Shown here in pieces: positions 38,601-46,036 of a stretch of 64,000 bases of DNA; within the stretch, counting starts at the first letter, position 1; every line of letters begins with the position of its first letter. The notes below the pieces were generated by a model, which was not told where the DNA came from, ran no database searches, and saw nothing but the letters and a program-made list of their open reading frames with translations. The stretch covers positions 1,957,501 to 2,021,500 of the forward strand of contig CP107199.1 in assembly GCA_025758065.1 (NCBI GenBank). Direction: 5' to 3'. Source of the stretch: Lachnospiraceae bacterium (lineage in GTDB: Bacteria; Bacillota; Clostridia; Lachnospirales; Lachnospiraceae). A program made the position numbers and the translations under genes.

Positions 38601-39583
38601 CATATACCATCCTTTCATCGGCAGGCTCATTTTTAGACTGGGTACTTATGGCCAGACCAGCTGTACCCGCGGGACATATGAAAGTAAGGGAGATACAGCT
38701 TGACCAGTTAGTAGGACAGGAACTGAAACGTCAGATGGAAAGGCAAAATGCAAAAGAAGAGCTGCTGAACCTGGATACCAGTCAGGTTTATGATAAGAAA
38801 ATGAATAAACAGCTGGAAGCAGCGTTAAATTATGCTTATCCATATGCAGATGATACGAAGCTGTATACCCAGATGTCTGTATCAGAACTGAAAAAGCAGA
38901 GCCAGATCGGACGAGAAGAGGAAGACATGGGAACCTGGCGGGAAAGCATGTGGAAAATGGAAAACGGTCATGATGGAAGGCTGGAACATGGAACACAAAG
39001 TGAGGAATCTGAAAATAGCAGTACAGACGACAAAACAGAAAAAAATGGCAGGAAGGGTGCATTCAGGGGAACTGCCTATCATCGTGTATTGGAATGTCTG
39101 GATCTGACAGCTGTCAGTGATCAGAAAAAGCTGGAATCTAGCTTATTAGACCTGTACCAGCGGGGATTCCTTACAGAAGAAGCCTATGAGTCTATTTTTA
39201 TATGGGATATCTGGAAATTTCTGGAAAGCTCTTTAGGACGCCGGATGGCATTAGCCCAAAAAGAAGGAAAGCTTCACAGAGAACGTCAGTTTATGATCGG
39301 TATTCCGGCCAGTGAAATGCAAAATGGCCCAAAATCTGAGGAACTGGTGCTGATACAGGGAGTAATTGATGCCTATATTGAAGAAGAGGACGGATTTATC
39401 CTGATCGACTATAAAACAGATCGTGTTCCTAAAGAGGAAGAAGCTGGGGAAAAGCTGTTAAAAGAAAGATATCAGGTACAGTTAGATTATTATGGAAGGG
39501 CACTGACCCAGCTTACAGGCAAAAGGGTAAAAGAAAAGTGGATCTACTCCTTTGGATTGAGGAAAGCAGTCCAGTTAAAATGA
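35675..39583 (+). CDS. addA: ATP-dependent helicase-nuclease subunit A
   Basis: A 1302-residue UvrD-type helicase and nuclease. Motifs in order: TEKQQQVIDS (Q), AAAGSGKTAVLVERI (Walker A), MTFTNAAASEMRERI (Ia), LVDEYQDSN (II), GDVKQSIYRFR (III), LQQNFRSR (IV), VRIMSIHKSKGLEFPVVF (V) and LRVLYVAMTRAKE (VI). The nuclease domain at the end contains GTAYHRVLE and LIDYKTDRVP. A few low-complexity insertions (for example residues 720-750) are rich in Lys, Asp and Asn. It is the second gene of addBA. Confidence 0.96.
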   Translation: MKWTEKQQQVIDSRNRNLLVSAAAGSGKTAVLVERIISMISEGPSPLNIDQLLVMTFTNAAASEMRERIGAAVEKKLKEDPGNEHLWLQAALIPQAQIMTIDSFCLDLIRNHYNTLDIDPAFRIGDEGELTLLKGDVMEQVLESCYEEADDSFIQFSEQFGSGKSDKAMEDVILQAWQFSQSHPWPDEWLFKCRQQMEEEAAGNLDSSVWMQFLLKDVSIQMEELAAQAEEALEMTREENGPLVYEPMLMNDVSRLKKVKEAADTGSFEAFYQAVNDLTFDRLAAARSKDIDPDKKAFVSETRTRVKKAAEKCRDTYGSQSQAEAAQGIRNTKTVISVLLDMVKQFDTAYTEAKRERNVLDFNDLEHLALKVLVEKAEDTEDTAGTECGNMGEKDDSVKNQEKDILRPSAAAKELSGQYEEILVDEYQDSNLVQETLIRSISRERLGQPNVFMVGDVKQSIYRFRLARPELFMEKYDTYSREESSYQMIELQQNFRSRASVLTCINDIFYQIMTKNLGGIRYTRETALYPGAEFEKTDKRSGIPVQLLVADTGSEAFKQLDEDAADYTARELEAKMIAEQIKSFTDEKNGLYVWDKDQQAYRKACYKDMVILLRSMSGWSEVFVNILMNEGIPAVAQTRTGYFATTEVETVLSLLSVIDNPMQDIPMAAVLRSPMIGMNDNEMAWMMAAYKRYTEKNQDRGVYAAWKLWEECRCRKMDENTAENSSKNKTQEISGVESDHKNEIQVGRVEVPETIAYAIWKKLGIFAELTDELRQDARYLPVYELLYQIYRKTGYYDYVSSMPAGETRRANLDMLAEKAAAYASTSYRGLFHFVRYIEKLKKYDTDFGEASPGDEGNSVRIMSIHKSKGLEFPVVFLAGMGKKFNKQDAYGQLLLDADLGAAADEMDLNLRTKAPTLKKLAIKRRMELESMGEELRVLYVAMTRAKEVLVMTGTDRSLENKLEKWSQLSLTDGQIPYTILSSAGSFLDWVLMARPAVPAGHMKVREIQLDQLVGQELKRQMERQNAKEELLNLDTSQVYDKKMNKQLEAALNYAYPYADDTKLYTQMSVSELKKQSQIGREEEDMGTWRESMWKMENGHDGRLEHGTQSEESENSSTDDKTEKNGRKGAFRGTAYHRVLECLDLTAVSDQKKLESSLLDLYQRGFLTEEAYESIFIWDIWKFLESSLGRRMALAQKEGKLHRERQFMIGIPASEMQNGPKSEELVLIQGVIDAYIEEEDGFILIDYKTDRVPKEEEAGEKLLKERYQVQLDYYGRALTQLTGKRVKEKWIYSFGLRKAVQLK

Positions 39584-39595
39584 TGCCTACTTGGA

Positions 39596-39659
39596 TACTA
39601 TACCACTCACTTGTCTGCGAATTTGATTGCACAGGTCTAAATGCCTCAGAGTAGCCCAG
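39596..39659 (+). repeat. Internal remnant of the MITE-like element
   Basis: This 64-base stretch after addA matches the interior of the TA-flanked element (ACTATACCACTCACTTGTCT and onward to GTAGCCCA) but lacks both terminal inverted repeats. It looks like the relic of an old insertion. Confidence 0.7.
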
Positions 39660-39663
39660 ATTC

Positions 39664-39707
39664 AAAAGGACGCATGAAAAAACGAGAGTTTTTTCATGCG
39701 TCCTTTT
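39664..39707. terminator. Strong bidirectional terminator after addA
   Basis: AAAAGGACGCATGAAAAAAC and its exact reverse complement form a 20-bp stem around a GAGA loop. Confidence 0.85.
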
Positions 39708-39735
39708 GCTTATGGTTATAATAATAGTTATATTA

Positions 39736-41199
39736 CACCACTTTACAACTTTATAAATGATAGACTTGTTGATGAATCAGCTGTTTTAAGGTCTTTGTCA
39801 TAGCATTTGATTTTATATGTGTTTCGATATTTTTCACGAAAGTGGAAAAAAATATCTGACTGCGAATGCCCTGACTTAATTCAAAACGAAACTCCTGTAC
39901 GCTTTTTGTACGGTACTCAGAAAAATGTTCGTTCTGATAGGGCAGAATCTTCATGGCACAGTAACTGATGTTGATCAGATTAACCAGCATTTCAATCCCT
40001 TTGCAGCTTCGCACCATATAGTTGCAAAAAGACCAGAACGTTTTCTGTTCACAATAGCTTGTTTCAATATTCCAGCGAAACGAATATAGCAACAGTGGAA
40101 TGTATTTCATACGGTCACTTCCGGTCTGGTTCAATGGTGCTTTTTCCTGCCATGCACAGAAAATCTGTAGATCTTCCGGGAAAATGGTACTGAAAAACAG
40201 TCGTTTTGTACCATGTTCTTTTTCTGTGGCAGTGACATAGGCAAGGATTTCCCTGTTGCCGAAGATCTTAGCGAGAACCCGGCGGACACCGGTATAATAA
40301 TCACCGATCTTTTCATTGGAAAACGTAAAATCTGTTTCAACAGAAAGACGTTTTCCATGTTTGGCAGGACGTCCCCGATGACCGGTCTGTGCAGGTGCAA
40401 GATCATACATGACAGAATCAATCCTTGCATTGCTAATCAGATCCAGATCCGGATATTCATCAATGATGGATACCAGGTTCTGTTTTGTATACCAACTGTC
40501 ACAAAGGATGACGACATGATCTTTGCTGTGAAATTCAGGCATAACCTGCCGGATCATGGAGGCTGCCAGTTCCAGTTTAGACTCTTTTTTCTGCCACATA
40601 CGATAACCAAGAGGAACGGAAAGATAAAATACTTTATCCCCATTCCAGACAGGTACGCAGAGCATGACACTCACAAAGCAGTGTCCATTCAGATAGTTGG
40701 AACCGTTGTGTGCGGCGTGGTCAAACAGTTTTGAAACATTTTCAAATTTTGTGCCAAATTTAGATACCATCGTATCATCCACACACAGAAATACAGGCTG
40801 CGTCTGCAATGAATCCGGTATCAGCTTCAAAGCAATCCTGACAGTGGTATTCATAAATCTGGAATAATCAACCTTTGCATAGGAACATGCATAATAAAAT
40901 ACATTCAGTGATTTCTCCGTTATTCCGGATAAAAAATGCTGATACAGAAACCAGATGGAATGTGCAGCTTCTAAGGTCAATATGGATAATATCAGCAGAA
41001 ATAAGGTATCTGCTGTCGGAACAGAAAAAGTTTCAAAATAAATCAAAAAATATTGATGAAGTCTACCAATCAGTGTTTTTTCGTTGTATAATGTTTTTGT
41101 CGTACAGGGTCACTTTCCTTTGTAATGTTTTGGGTCAAATTCATTATACATCAGAAAGTCCTGTACGATATTTTTTTATGAAAAAGTTGTAAAGTGGTG
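39736..41199 (-). mobile_element. IS4-family insertion sequence, intact copy
   Basis: A 1464-bp element bounded by CACCACTTTACAACTTT (left) and AAAGTTGTAAAGTGGTG (right) as terminal inverted repeats. TTA is present on both sides (39733-39735 and 41200-41202) and may be a short target duplication, although three matching bases could be chance. It holds one transposase gene. A partial, inverted copy with the same terminal repeat begins at 47366. Confidence 0.85.
39751..41046 (-). CDS. IS4-family DDE transposase
   Basis: About 431 residues. Catalytic landmarks: CVDDTMVSKFGTKFE (first Asp), ILCDSWYTKQNLV (second Asp) and YSFRWNIETSYCEQK, which exactly fits the IS4 Y(2)R(3)E(6)K signature with the catalytic Glu. 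It appears complete. The start is uncertain: the frame begins at TTG 41046, but in-frame codons further upstream (reading TLIGRLHQYF) suggest that translation may begin earlier. Its 5' end faces the oxidative-stress island. Confidence 0.85.
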   Translation of the reverse strand: MIYFETFSVPTADTLFLLILSILTLEAAHSIWFLYQHFLSGITEKSLNVFYYACSYAKVDYSRFMNTTVRIALKLIPDSLQTQPVFLCVDDTMVSKFGTKFENVSKLFDHAAHNGSNYLNGHCFVSVMLCVPVWNGDKVFYLSVPLGYRMWQKKESKLELAASMIRQVMPEFHSKDHVVILCDSWYTKQNLVSIIDEYPDLDLISNARIDSVMYDLAPAQTGHRGRPAKHGKRLSVETDFTFSNEKIGDYYTGVRRVLAKIFGNREILAYVTATEKEHGTKRLFFSTIFPEDLQIFCAWQEKAPLNQTGSDRMKYIPLLLYSFRWNIETSYCEQKTFWSFCNYMVRSCKGIEMLVNLINISYCAMKILPYQNEHFSEYRTKSVQEFRFELSQGIRSQIFFSTFVKNIETHIKSNAMTKTLKQLIHQQVYHL

Positions 41200-41289
41200 T
41201 TAAATAAAAGAAAACTATGAAAAATGCTGGTGTTGAAAAATAATAAATTGTTGTATTATGATGTTGATAATAAAATATGGAGGTGTATC

Positions 41290-41499
41290 ATGAAAGCACA
41301 TAAATATTGGTCAATCGGAGCAATAGTTACAATGGTTGGAACTTTTTATACAGGATATAAAGGGTTAAAAGCAGCACACAAATACTTTGCATTTGGCTCT
41401 CTGATATGCATGATTATGGCAGTCTATTCTGGTCATAAAATGATTTCTGGCAATAAGAGGACAAGAAAACAGGTGGAATTGAAAGAAGTGGAGGAATAA
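41290..41499 (+). CDS. Small two-segment membrane protein (DUF6219-like)
   Basis: A 69-residue protein with two hydrophobic segments (WSIGAIVTMVGTFYTGYKG and YFAFGSLICMIMAVYSGHKM) and a charged tail. The two halves are similar to each other in layout, with YTGYKG and YSGHKM echoing. The ATG at 41290 has GGAGGT upstream. It is the first gene of the island and ends four bases before bcp. Family assignment is from memory; the function is unknown. Confidence 0.65.
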   Translation: MKAHKYWSIGAIVTMVGTFYTGYKGLKAAHKYFAFGSLICMIMAVYSGHKMISGNKRTRKQVELKEVEE

Positions 41500-41502
41500 A
41501 AT

Positions 41503-41958
41503 ATGTTAGAAGTAGGAAAAAAAGCACCGGACTTTGAATTGCCGGATCAGAATGGAGAAATGCATAAATTAAGTAATTATTTAGGTAAAAAAGTAATTTT
41601 ATATTTTTACCCAAAGGATAATACACCAGGCTGTACAAAACAGGCATGTGGTTTTTCAGAGCGTTATCCTCAATTTACCGAAAAAGGTGCGGTGATCCTT
41701 GGAGTAAGCAAGGACTCTGTAGCGTCTCACAAGAGATTTGAAGAAAAATACGGACTGGCATTTACGCTATTAGCAGATCCGGAGCGTAAAGTTATTGAAG
41801 CATATGATGTCTGGAAAGAAAAGAAAAATTATGGAAAAGTATCTATGGGTGTAGTAAGAACTACATATCTTATTGATGAGCAGGGAATCATTATAAAGGC
41901 AAATGATAAAGTCAAGGCGGCAGATGATCCTGAAAATATGCTTAAGGAATTGGCATAA
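41503..41958 (+). CDS. bcp: Thioredoxin-dependent peroxiredoxin (Bcp/PrxQ)
   Basis: A 151-residue peroxiredoxin that reduces hydrogen peroxide and organic peroxides. The N-terminal PDFELPDQNGEMHKLSNYLGK and active-site block YFYPKDNTPGCTKQACGF are diagnostic, with peroxidatic Cys in PGCT and a second Cys five residues on as in PrxQ. The gene shares one base with yaaA (TAATG), so the two are coupled. It fits the oxygen-defence theme of its neighbours. Confidence 0.93.
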   Translation: MLEVGKKAPDFELPDQNGEMHKLSNYLGKKVILYFYPKDNTPGCTKQACGFSERYPQFTEKGAVILGVSKDSVASHKRFEEKYGLAFTLLADPERKVIEAYDVWKEKKNYGKVSMGVVRTTYLIDEQGIIIKANDKVKAADDPENMLKELA

Positions 41959-42707
41959 TGAAGATTATTTTATCACCTGCAAAAAAGATGATTGTAGATA
42001 CCGATAACTTAGCACCGGTTGAACTACCTGTCTATATTGATAAGACAGCAGAAGTATTAAACTGGATGAAAAGCAAATCAAAAGAAGATCTGAAAGCTAT
42101 CTGGAAATGTAATGACAAGATTGCAGAGCAGAACTTTAACAGATTGGAAAATATGGATCTTTATAACAGGCTTACTCCGGCTGTTTTAGCATATGAAGGG
42201 ATTGCATTTCAATATATGGCACCATCTGTGTTTGAAATCCAGCAGTTTGAGTATTTGCAAAATCATTTAAGAATCTTGTCTGCGTTTTATGGCATTTTAA
42301 AACCAATGGATGGTGTGACTCCTTATCGTCTTGAAATGCAGGCAAAGGTTGGAATTGGAGATGCAAAAAATCTGTATGAGTACTGGGGAGAATTGTTATA
42401 CCGCTCAGTAATCGATGACAGTAGGATTATCATTAATCTTGCATCAAAAGAATACTCAAAATGTATAGAAAAGTATCTGACACCACAGGACAGATATATT
42501 ACGATTGTATTTTGTGAGTTATCCGGAGATAAATTGGTAACAAAAGGTACCTATGCCAAGATGGCTCGTGGTGAAATAGTCAGATTCATAGCGGAAAATA
42601 ATATTGAAAATCCGGTGGAGATTCAGAAATTTGACAGACTCGGATATTCGTTTAGGTCTGATTTATCTTCAGATTCAGAATATGTATTTGAACGCAAAAT
42701 AAAATAG
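41958..42707 (+). CDS. yaaA: Peroxide stress protein YaaA
   Basis: A 249-residue DUF328/UPF0246 protein. The conserved start MKIILSPAKKM, the middle YEGIAFQYM, RILSAFYGILKPMDGVTPYRLEM and the end GTYAKMARGEIVRFI mark the family. In E. coli YaaA lowers free iron under peroxide stress and so limits Fenton damage. It overlaps bcp by one base. Confidence 0.92.
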   Translation: MKIILSPAKKMIVDTDNLAPVELPVYIDKTAEVLNWMKSKSKEDLKAIWKCNDKIAEQNFNRLENMDLYNRLTPAVLAYEGIAFQYMAPSVFEIQQFEYLQNHLRILSAFYGILKPMDGVTPYRLEMQAKVGIGDAKNLYEYWGELLYRSVIDDSRIIINLASKEYSKCIEKYLTPQDRYITIVFCELSGDKLVTKGTYAKMARGEIVRFIAENNIENPVEIQKFDRLGYSFRSDLSSDSEYVFERKIK

Positions 42708-42744
42708 TTATTCAGGAAAAAGATGTTCAGTTTGGCAGCTTTTA

Positions 42745-42830
42745 TAATAATGAGAATTATTACTATTTTTATTGACAATAGTATGATAGTGGTATATAAT
42801 CCTTATTAAGAACTAATCCTAATAAGGAGG
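42745..42830 (+). promoter_or_regulatory. Promoter, Fur/PerR-type operator and SD-covering dyad before perR
   Basis: A consensus promoter, TTGACA (42772-42777) with 17 bases to TATAAT (42795-42800), precedes perR. Upstream is a perfect dyad TAATAAT-GAGA-ATTATTA (42745-42762) like a Fur/PerR box. Just after the -10 box, CCTTATTA (42801-42808) pairs with TAATAAGG (42820-42827), and the 3' arm runs into the AAGGAGG ribosome-binding site. Autoregulation by the encoded PerR-like protein is the simplest reading. Confidence 0.7.
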
Positions 42831-42834
42831 ACGA

Positions 42835-43242
42835 ATGACAAGTAGGAGAAATACCATTCAAAAAGATCTTGTAAGAAATACCGTATACGAAATGAGAAGA
42901 CATGTTACGGCTAATGAAGTGTATGAATTTATAAAAGAAGCATATCCAACAATTGGAAAAGGAACTGTATATAGAAATCTTGATATATTGGTAGAGGAAG
43001 GTGCATTAAGAAAGGTTGAAGTTCCGGATGGACCGAACCGATTTGATTTTACATTGAAAAATCATTACCATGTAAGATGTATAAAGTGCGGTGAAATTTT
43101 TGATGTGGATATGGATCAAATACCGGATTTGCTGGAAAGAATTCATAACACTCATGGAATTGAATTTGTGGATTATGATATTTCATTTAAAGGCATTTGC
43201 CCGAAATGCAGGGAGAAGGTAAAGGAGGAACAGCATGGATAG
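42835..43242 (+). CDS. perR: PerR/Fur-family metalloregulator
   Basis: A 135-residue Fur-family repressor. The winged helix covers residues 1-80 (VTANEVYEFIKEAYPTIGKGTVYRNLDILVEEG); the dimerisation part has HYHVRCIKCGEIFDVDM and GICPKCREK, giving the two CxxC pairs of the structural zinc site. The HYH and downstream His/Asp residues are candidates for the Fe/Mn sensing site. The context (peroxiredoxin, rubrerythrin, desulfoferrodoxin) favours a PerR role over iron uptake control. It overlaps the following gene by 8 bases. Confidence 0.85.
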   Translation: MTSRRNTIQKDLVRNTVYEMRRHVTANEVYEFIKEAYPTIGKGTVYRNLDILVEEGALRKVEVPDGPNRFDFTLKNHYHVRCIKCGEIFDVDMDQIPDLLERIHNTHGIEFVDYDISFKGICPKCREKVKEEQHG

Positions 43243-44416
43243 GAAAGCAATGTATAAGTTGAGTTATGGACTGTTTATATTGACCGCTAAAGAAGCAGAA
43301 AAAGATAACGGATGCATCATTAATACAGCCATTCAGGCAGCTTCGGAACCAAACCAGTTAAGTATCTGTGTAAATAAGGCAAATTATACGCATGATATGA
43401 TTCAAAGAACCGGAAAATTTACTGTATCAGTCTTAAGTCAGAAGGCACAATTTGAATTGTTCAAACATTTTGGCTTCCAATCAGGAAGAGATACCAATAA
43501 GTTTGAAGCATTTGAGCAGTGTGCCAGGGGCACGAATGGTATTTATTATATTACAGAAGGTACAAATGCATACATTTCTGTGACAGTTACTAAAACAGAG
43601 GACTTGGGTTCACATACGATGTTTATCGGTGAGATAACCGATATGGAAGTTTTAAGCAATGTTCCTTCAGTAACATATGATTATTATCAGAATAATATTA
43701 AGCCTAAGCCACAGGAGGTTGGAAAAACAGAGGTCAGTCAGACAATATGGCGTTGCAGAATTTGCGGATATGAATATGTAGGCGAGGAATTACCGGATGA
43801 CTTTATATGTCCTTTGTGCAAGCACCCGGCATCAGATTTTGAAAAAGTAGTAAAGAAAACGGAGGTAAAAGAGATGGCAGAAAACAAATATGCAGGAACA
43901 CAGACAGAGAAGAATTTACAGGAGGCATTTGCAGGGGAATCACAGGCAAGAAATAAGTATACCTATTTTGCTTCTGTAGCGAAAAAGGAAGGTTACGAGC
44001 AGATGTCAGCATTGTTTTTAAAGACTGCAGATAATGAGAAAGAACATGCAAAGATGTGGTTCAAGGAATTAGCAGGAATTGGTGATACAAAGGAAAACCT
44101 GGCGGCAGCGGCAGAAGGCGAAAATTATGAGTGGACAGATATGTATGATGGCTTTGCTAAAACAGCTGAGGAAGAAGGATTCCCTGAGCTTGCAGCAAAA
44201 TTCAGGGCAGTAGGTGAGATTGAGAAGCACCATGAGGAAAGATATCGTGCACTTCTTAAGAATATTGAAACTGCACAGGTATTTGAAAAGAGCGAAGTTA
44301 AGGTATGGGAATGCCGTAACTGCGGACATATTGTGGTAGGAACTAAGGCGCCTGAGGTATGTCCGGTATGTAACCACCCAAAGAGCTATTTTGAAGTACA
44401 TGAAGAAAACTATTAA
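43235..44416 (+). CDS. Flavin reductase-rubredoxin-rubrerythrin fusion
   Basis: A 393-residue fusion of proteins usually made separately. Residues 1-160 are a flavin reductase-like FMN-binding split barrel (LSYGLFILTAKE; NTAIQAASEPN). Residues 172-205 are a rubredoxin (WRCRICGYEYVGEELPDDF, CPLCKHP); together these resemble the high-molecular-weight rubredoxin Hrb. Residues 214-393 are a rubrerythrin: ferritin-like di-iron motifs (AFAGESQARNKY, DNEKEHAKMW, EIEKHHEERY) and a terminal rubredoxin (WECRNCGHIVVG, CPVCNHP). It could pass electrons from NAD(P)H by FMN and rubredoxin to peroxide in one chain. At the junction an SD GGAGGT (43861-43866) sits 7 bases before Met214 (43874), which may also start a free rubrerythrin. 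Confidence 0.92.
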   Translation: MDRKAMYKLSYGLFILTAKEAEKDNGCIINTAIQAASEPNQLSICVNKANYTHDMIQRTGKFTVSVLSQKAQFELFKHFGFQSGRDTNKFEAFEQCARGTNGIYYITEGTNAYISVTVTKTEDLGSHTMFIGEITDMEVLSNVPSVTYDYYQNNIKPKPQEVGKTEVSQTIWRCRICGYEYVGEELPDDFICPLCKHPASDFEKVVKKTEVKEMAENKYAGTQTEKNLQEAFAGESQARNKYTYFASVAKKEGYEQMSALFLKTADNEKEHAKMWFKELAGIGDTKENLAAAAEGENYEWTDMYDGFAKTAEEEGFPELAAKFRAVGEIEKHHEERYRALLKNIETAQVFEKSEVKVWECRNCGHIVVGTKAPEVCPVCNHPKSYFEVHEENY

Positions 44417-44443
44417 GGAGATGAGATTATTACGAAGAAGAAA

Positions 44444-45388
44444 GTGATTAATTCAAAAAAAGCAGTAATGATAGGCTGTGGCTTTGTTGGTTCTGCATCG
44501 GTATTTGCTCTGATGCAGAGTGGCTTGTTTACAGAGATTGTCCTTATCGATGCAGATAAGAACAAGGCAGAAGGAGAAGCGATGGATATCAGTCATGGTA
44601 TTCCATTTGCGAGTCCGATGAAAATATATGCCGGAGATTATGATGATGTGGCTGATGCTGCAATTGTTGTCATATCTGCCGGAGCGGGACAGAAACCGGG
44701 AGAGACAAGGCTTGATCTCGTAAATAAAAATGTAGCAATATTTAAGTCAATCATTCCTGAAATAGCAAAGAGAAATTTTGTAGGTATCATGCTTGTAGTT
44801 GCGAATCCGGTAGATATCCTGACTCAGGTAGCCATAAAGTTATCAGGACTTCCAGAAAACAGGGTTATTGGATCGGGTACTGTGTTAGATAGTGCCAGAT
44901 TAAGATATAAGCTTGGTGAGCATTTATCTGTGGACAGCAGGAGTGTTCATGCATTTATAGTAGGTGAGCATGGAGACAGCGAAGTTGTAGCATGGTCATC
45001 AGCCAATGTATCTGGTGTTCCATTAAGTGAAATGTGTGAAATGCGTGGACATTACAAGCACAAGGAAAACACGGCAGAAATAGCTACAGCAGTCAAGAAC
45101 AGTGCTTATGAGATTATAAACAAAAAGCACGCTACATATTATGGAATTGCAATGTCTGTAAAAAGAATCTGCGAAGTGATTATGAGAGATGAAAAATCAA
45201 TACTTCCTGTATCACACATGATTCATGGAGTATATGATATTGACGGAGTATCGTTAAGTATGCCAGCTATTGTAGGTGCAGATGGTATTGAGTCTGATAT
45301 ACCTATTAATTTAAGTGGCGAGGAAGCGTTAAAGCTTAAGGAATCTGCAGATTCATTGAAAAAGATTATGGAGACAATTGAATTATAA
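44444..45388 (+). CDS. ldh: L-lactate dehydrogenase
   Basis: A 314-residue NAD-dependent enzyme that reduces pyruvate to L-lactate. The Rossmann motif GCGFVGSASVFALMQSGL, the substrate-binding GAGQKPGETRLDLV, the NPVDILTQ and the catalytic His in VGEHGDSE are present. The first usual start codon is GTG at 44444, but it has no nearby SD; an SD (AAGGAG) lies instead 8 bases before an in-frame ATT at 44429, so initiation may be at that rare codon. Lying among oxygen-defence genes, it may serve to dispose of NADH. Confidence 0.92.
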   Translation: MINSKKAVMIGCGFVGSASVFALMQSGLFTEIVLIDADKNKAEGEAMDISHGIPFASPMKIYAGDYDDVADAAIVVISAGAGQKPGETRLDLVNKNVAIFKSIIPEIAKRNFVGIMLVVANPVDILTQVAIKLSGLPENRVIGSGTVLDSARLRYKLGEHLSVDSRSVHAFIVGEHGDSEVVAWSSANVSGVPLSEMCEMRGHYKHKENTAEIATAVKNSAYEIINKKHATYYGIAMSVKRICEVIMRDEKSILPVSHMIHGVYDIDGVSLSMPAIVGADGIESDIPINLSGEEALKLKESADSLKKIMETIEL

Positions 45389-45415
45389 ATTTTACACATG
45401 GAAGGAGAAAAAGGC

Positions 45416-45790
45416 ATGGAAGTAAGGTATTATATTTGTAAGCATTGTGGAAACATTGTTGAAAAGGTAAAAGATAAGGGTGTACCTGTAATTTGTTGCG
45501 GAGAATCTATGCAGGAATTAAAAGCCGGAGTGACAGATGCTGCTGTCGAGAAGCATGTACCTGTATATACGATAGAAGGCAGTCATGTTCATGTCGTGGT
45601 CGGAGAGACAAAACATCCAATGCTTGAAGAGCATTTCATTGAGTGGATTACATTAAATACAAACCAGGGAATATACAGAAAACAGTTAAATCCAGGGCAG
45701 GAGCCGGTAGCAGATTTTTGTCTTTGCGATGGTGAACAGGTAGAAGAAGTATATGGATATTGTAACCTGCATGGATTATGGAAATGCTAA
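45416..45790 (+). CDS. dfx: Desulfoferrodoxin / superoxide reductase
   Basis: A 124-residue protein that reduces superoxide to hydrogen peroxide without producing oxygen. Residues 1-35 form the desulforedoxin-like Fe(Cys)4 centre (YYICKHCGNIVEKV, VICCGESM). The catalytic domain has the His ligands in VEKHVPVY, GETKHPMLEEHFIEW, and the C-terminal CNLHGLWKC with the Cys and His ligands. The ATG at 45416 follows AAGGAGA; an upstream in-frame ATG overlaps that SD. Rubredoxin, its usual electron donor, is encoded next. Confidence 0.95.
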   Translation: MEVRYYICKHCGNIVEKVKDKGVPVICCGESMQELKAGVTDAAVEKHVPVYTIEGSHVHVVVGETKHPMLEEHFIEWITLNTNQGIYRKQLNPGQEPVADFCLCDGEQVEEVYGYCNLHGLWKC

Positions 45791-45880
45791 AAGCATTTAT
45801 ACATATTAAGGTTACAGAACAACACAAATATAACAGTAATATAGGCTGTGTATTAATATATTTACAAGGAGGAACAACGA

Positions 45881-46036
45881 ATGAAATACGTATGTGATGT
45901 TTGCGGATGGGAATACGATGAGGAGAAGGGCTATCCAGAAGGTGGTATTGCACCTGGTACAAAGTGGGAGGATATTCCAGAAGATTTTGAATGTCCGTTA
46001 TGCTCTGTAGGAAAAGACCAGTTCTCAGAAGAATAA
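45881..46036 (+). CDS. Rubredoxin
   Basis: A 51-residue protein with MKYVCDVCGWEYDEEKGYPE, the PGTKWEDIPEDFECPLCSVGK block and therefore the two CxxC pairs that bind one iron. It is an electron carrier, probably for desulfoferrodoxin and rubrerythrin encoded beside it. AAGGAGG precedes the ATG at a normal distance. Its stop codon is directly followed by the ATG of the next gene. Confidence 0.95.
   Translation: MKYVCDVCGWEYDEEKGYPEGGIAPGTKWEDIPEDFECPLCSVGKDQFSEE

Noticed and set aside
39596..39659. Possible CRISPR or tandem repeat suggested by recurring segments across the window
   Set aside because: The recurrences are single, widely spaced copies of dispersed elements; no regular repeat-spacer array and no cas genes were seen.
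40875..41192. 105-codon frame repeated almost identically at 47373-47690 on the other strand
   Set aside because: It is the antisense of the IS4-family transposase start region; the match between the two places only reflects the two IS copies.
39736..41202. TTA target-site duplication of the intact IS4 copy as proof of independent insertion
   Set aside because: Three identical bases in AT-rich DNA are likely by chance, and IS4-family elements usually make longer duplications.
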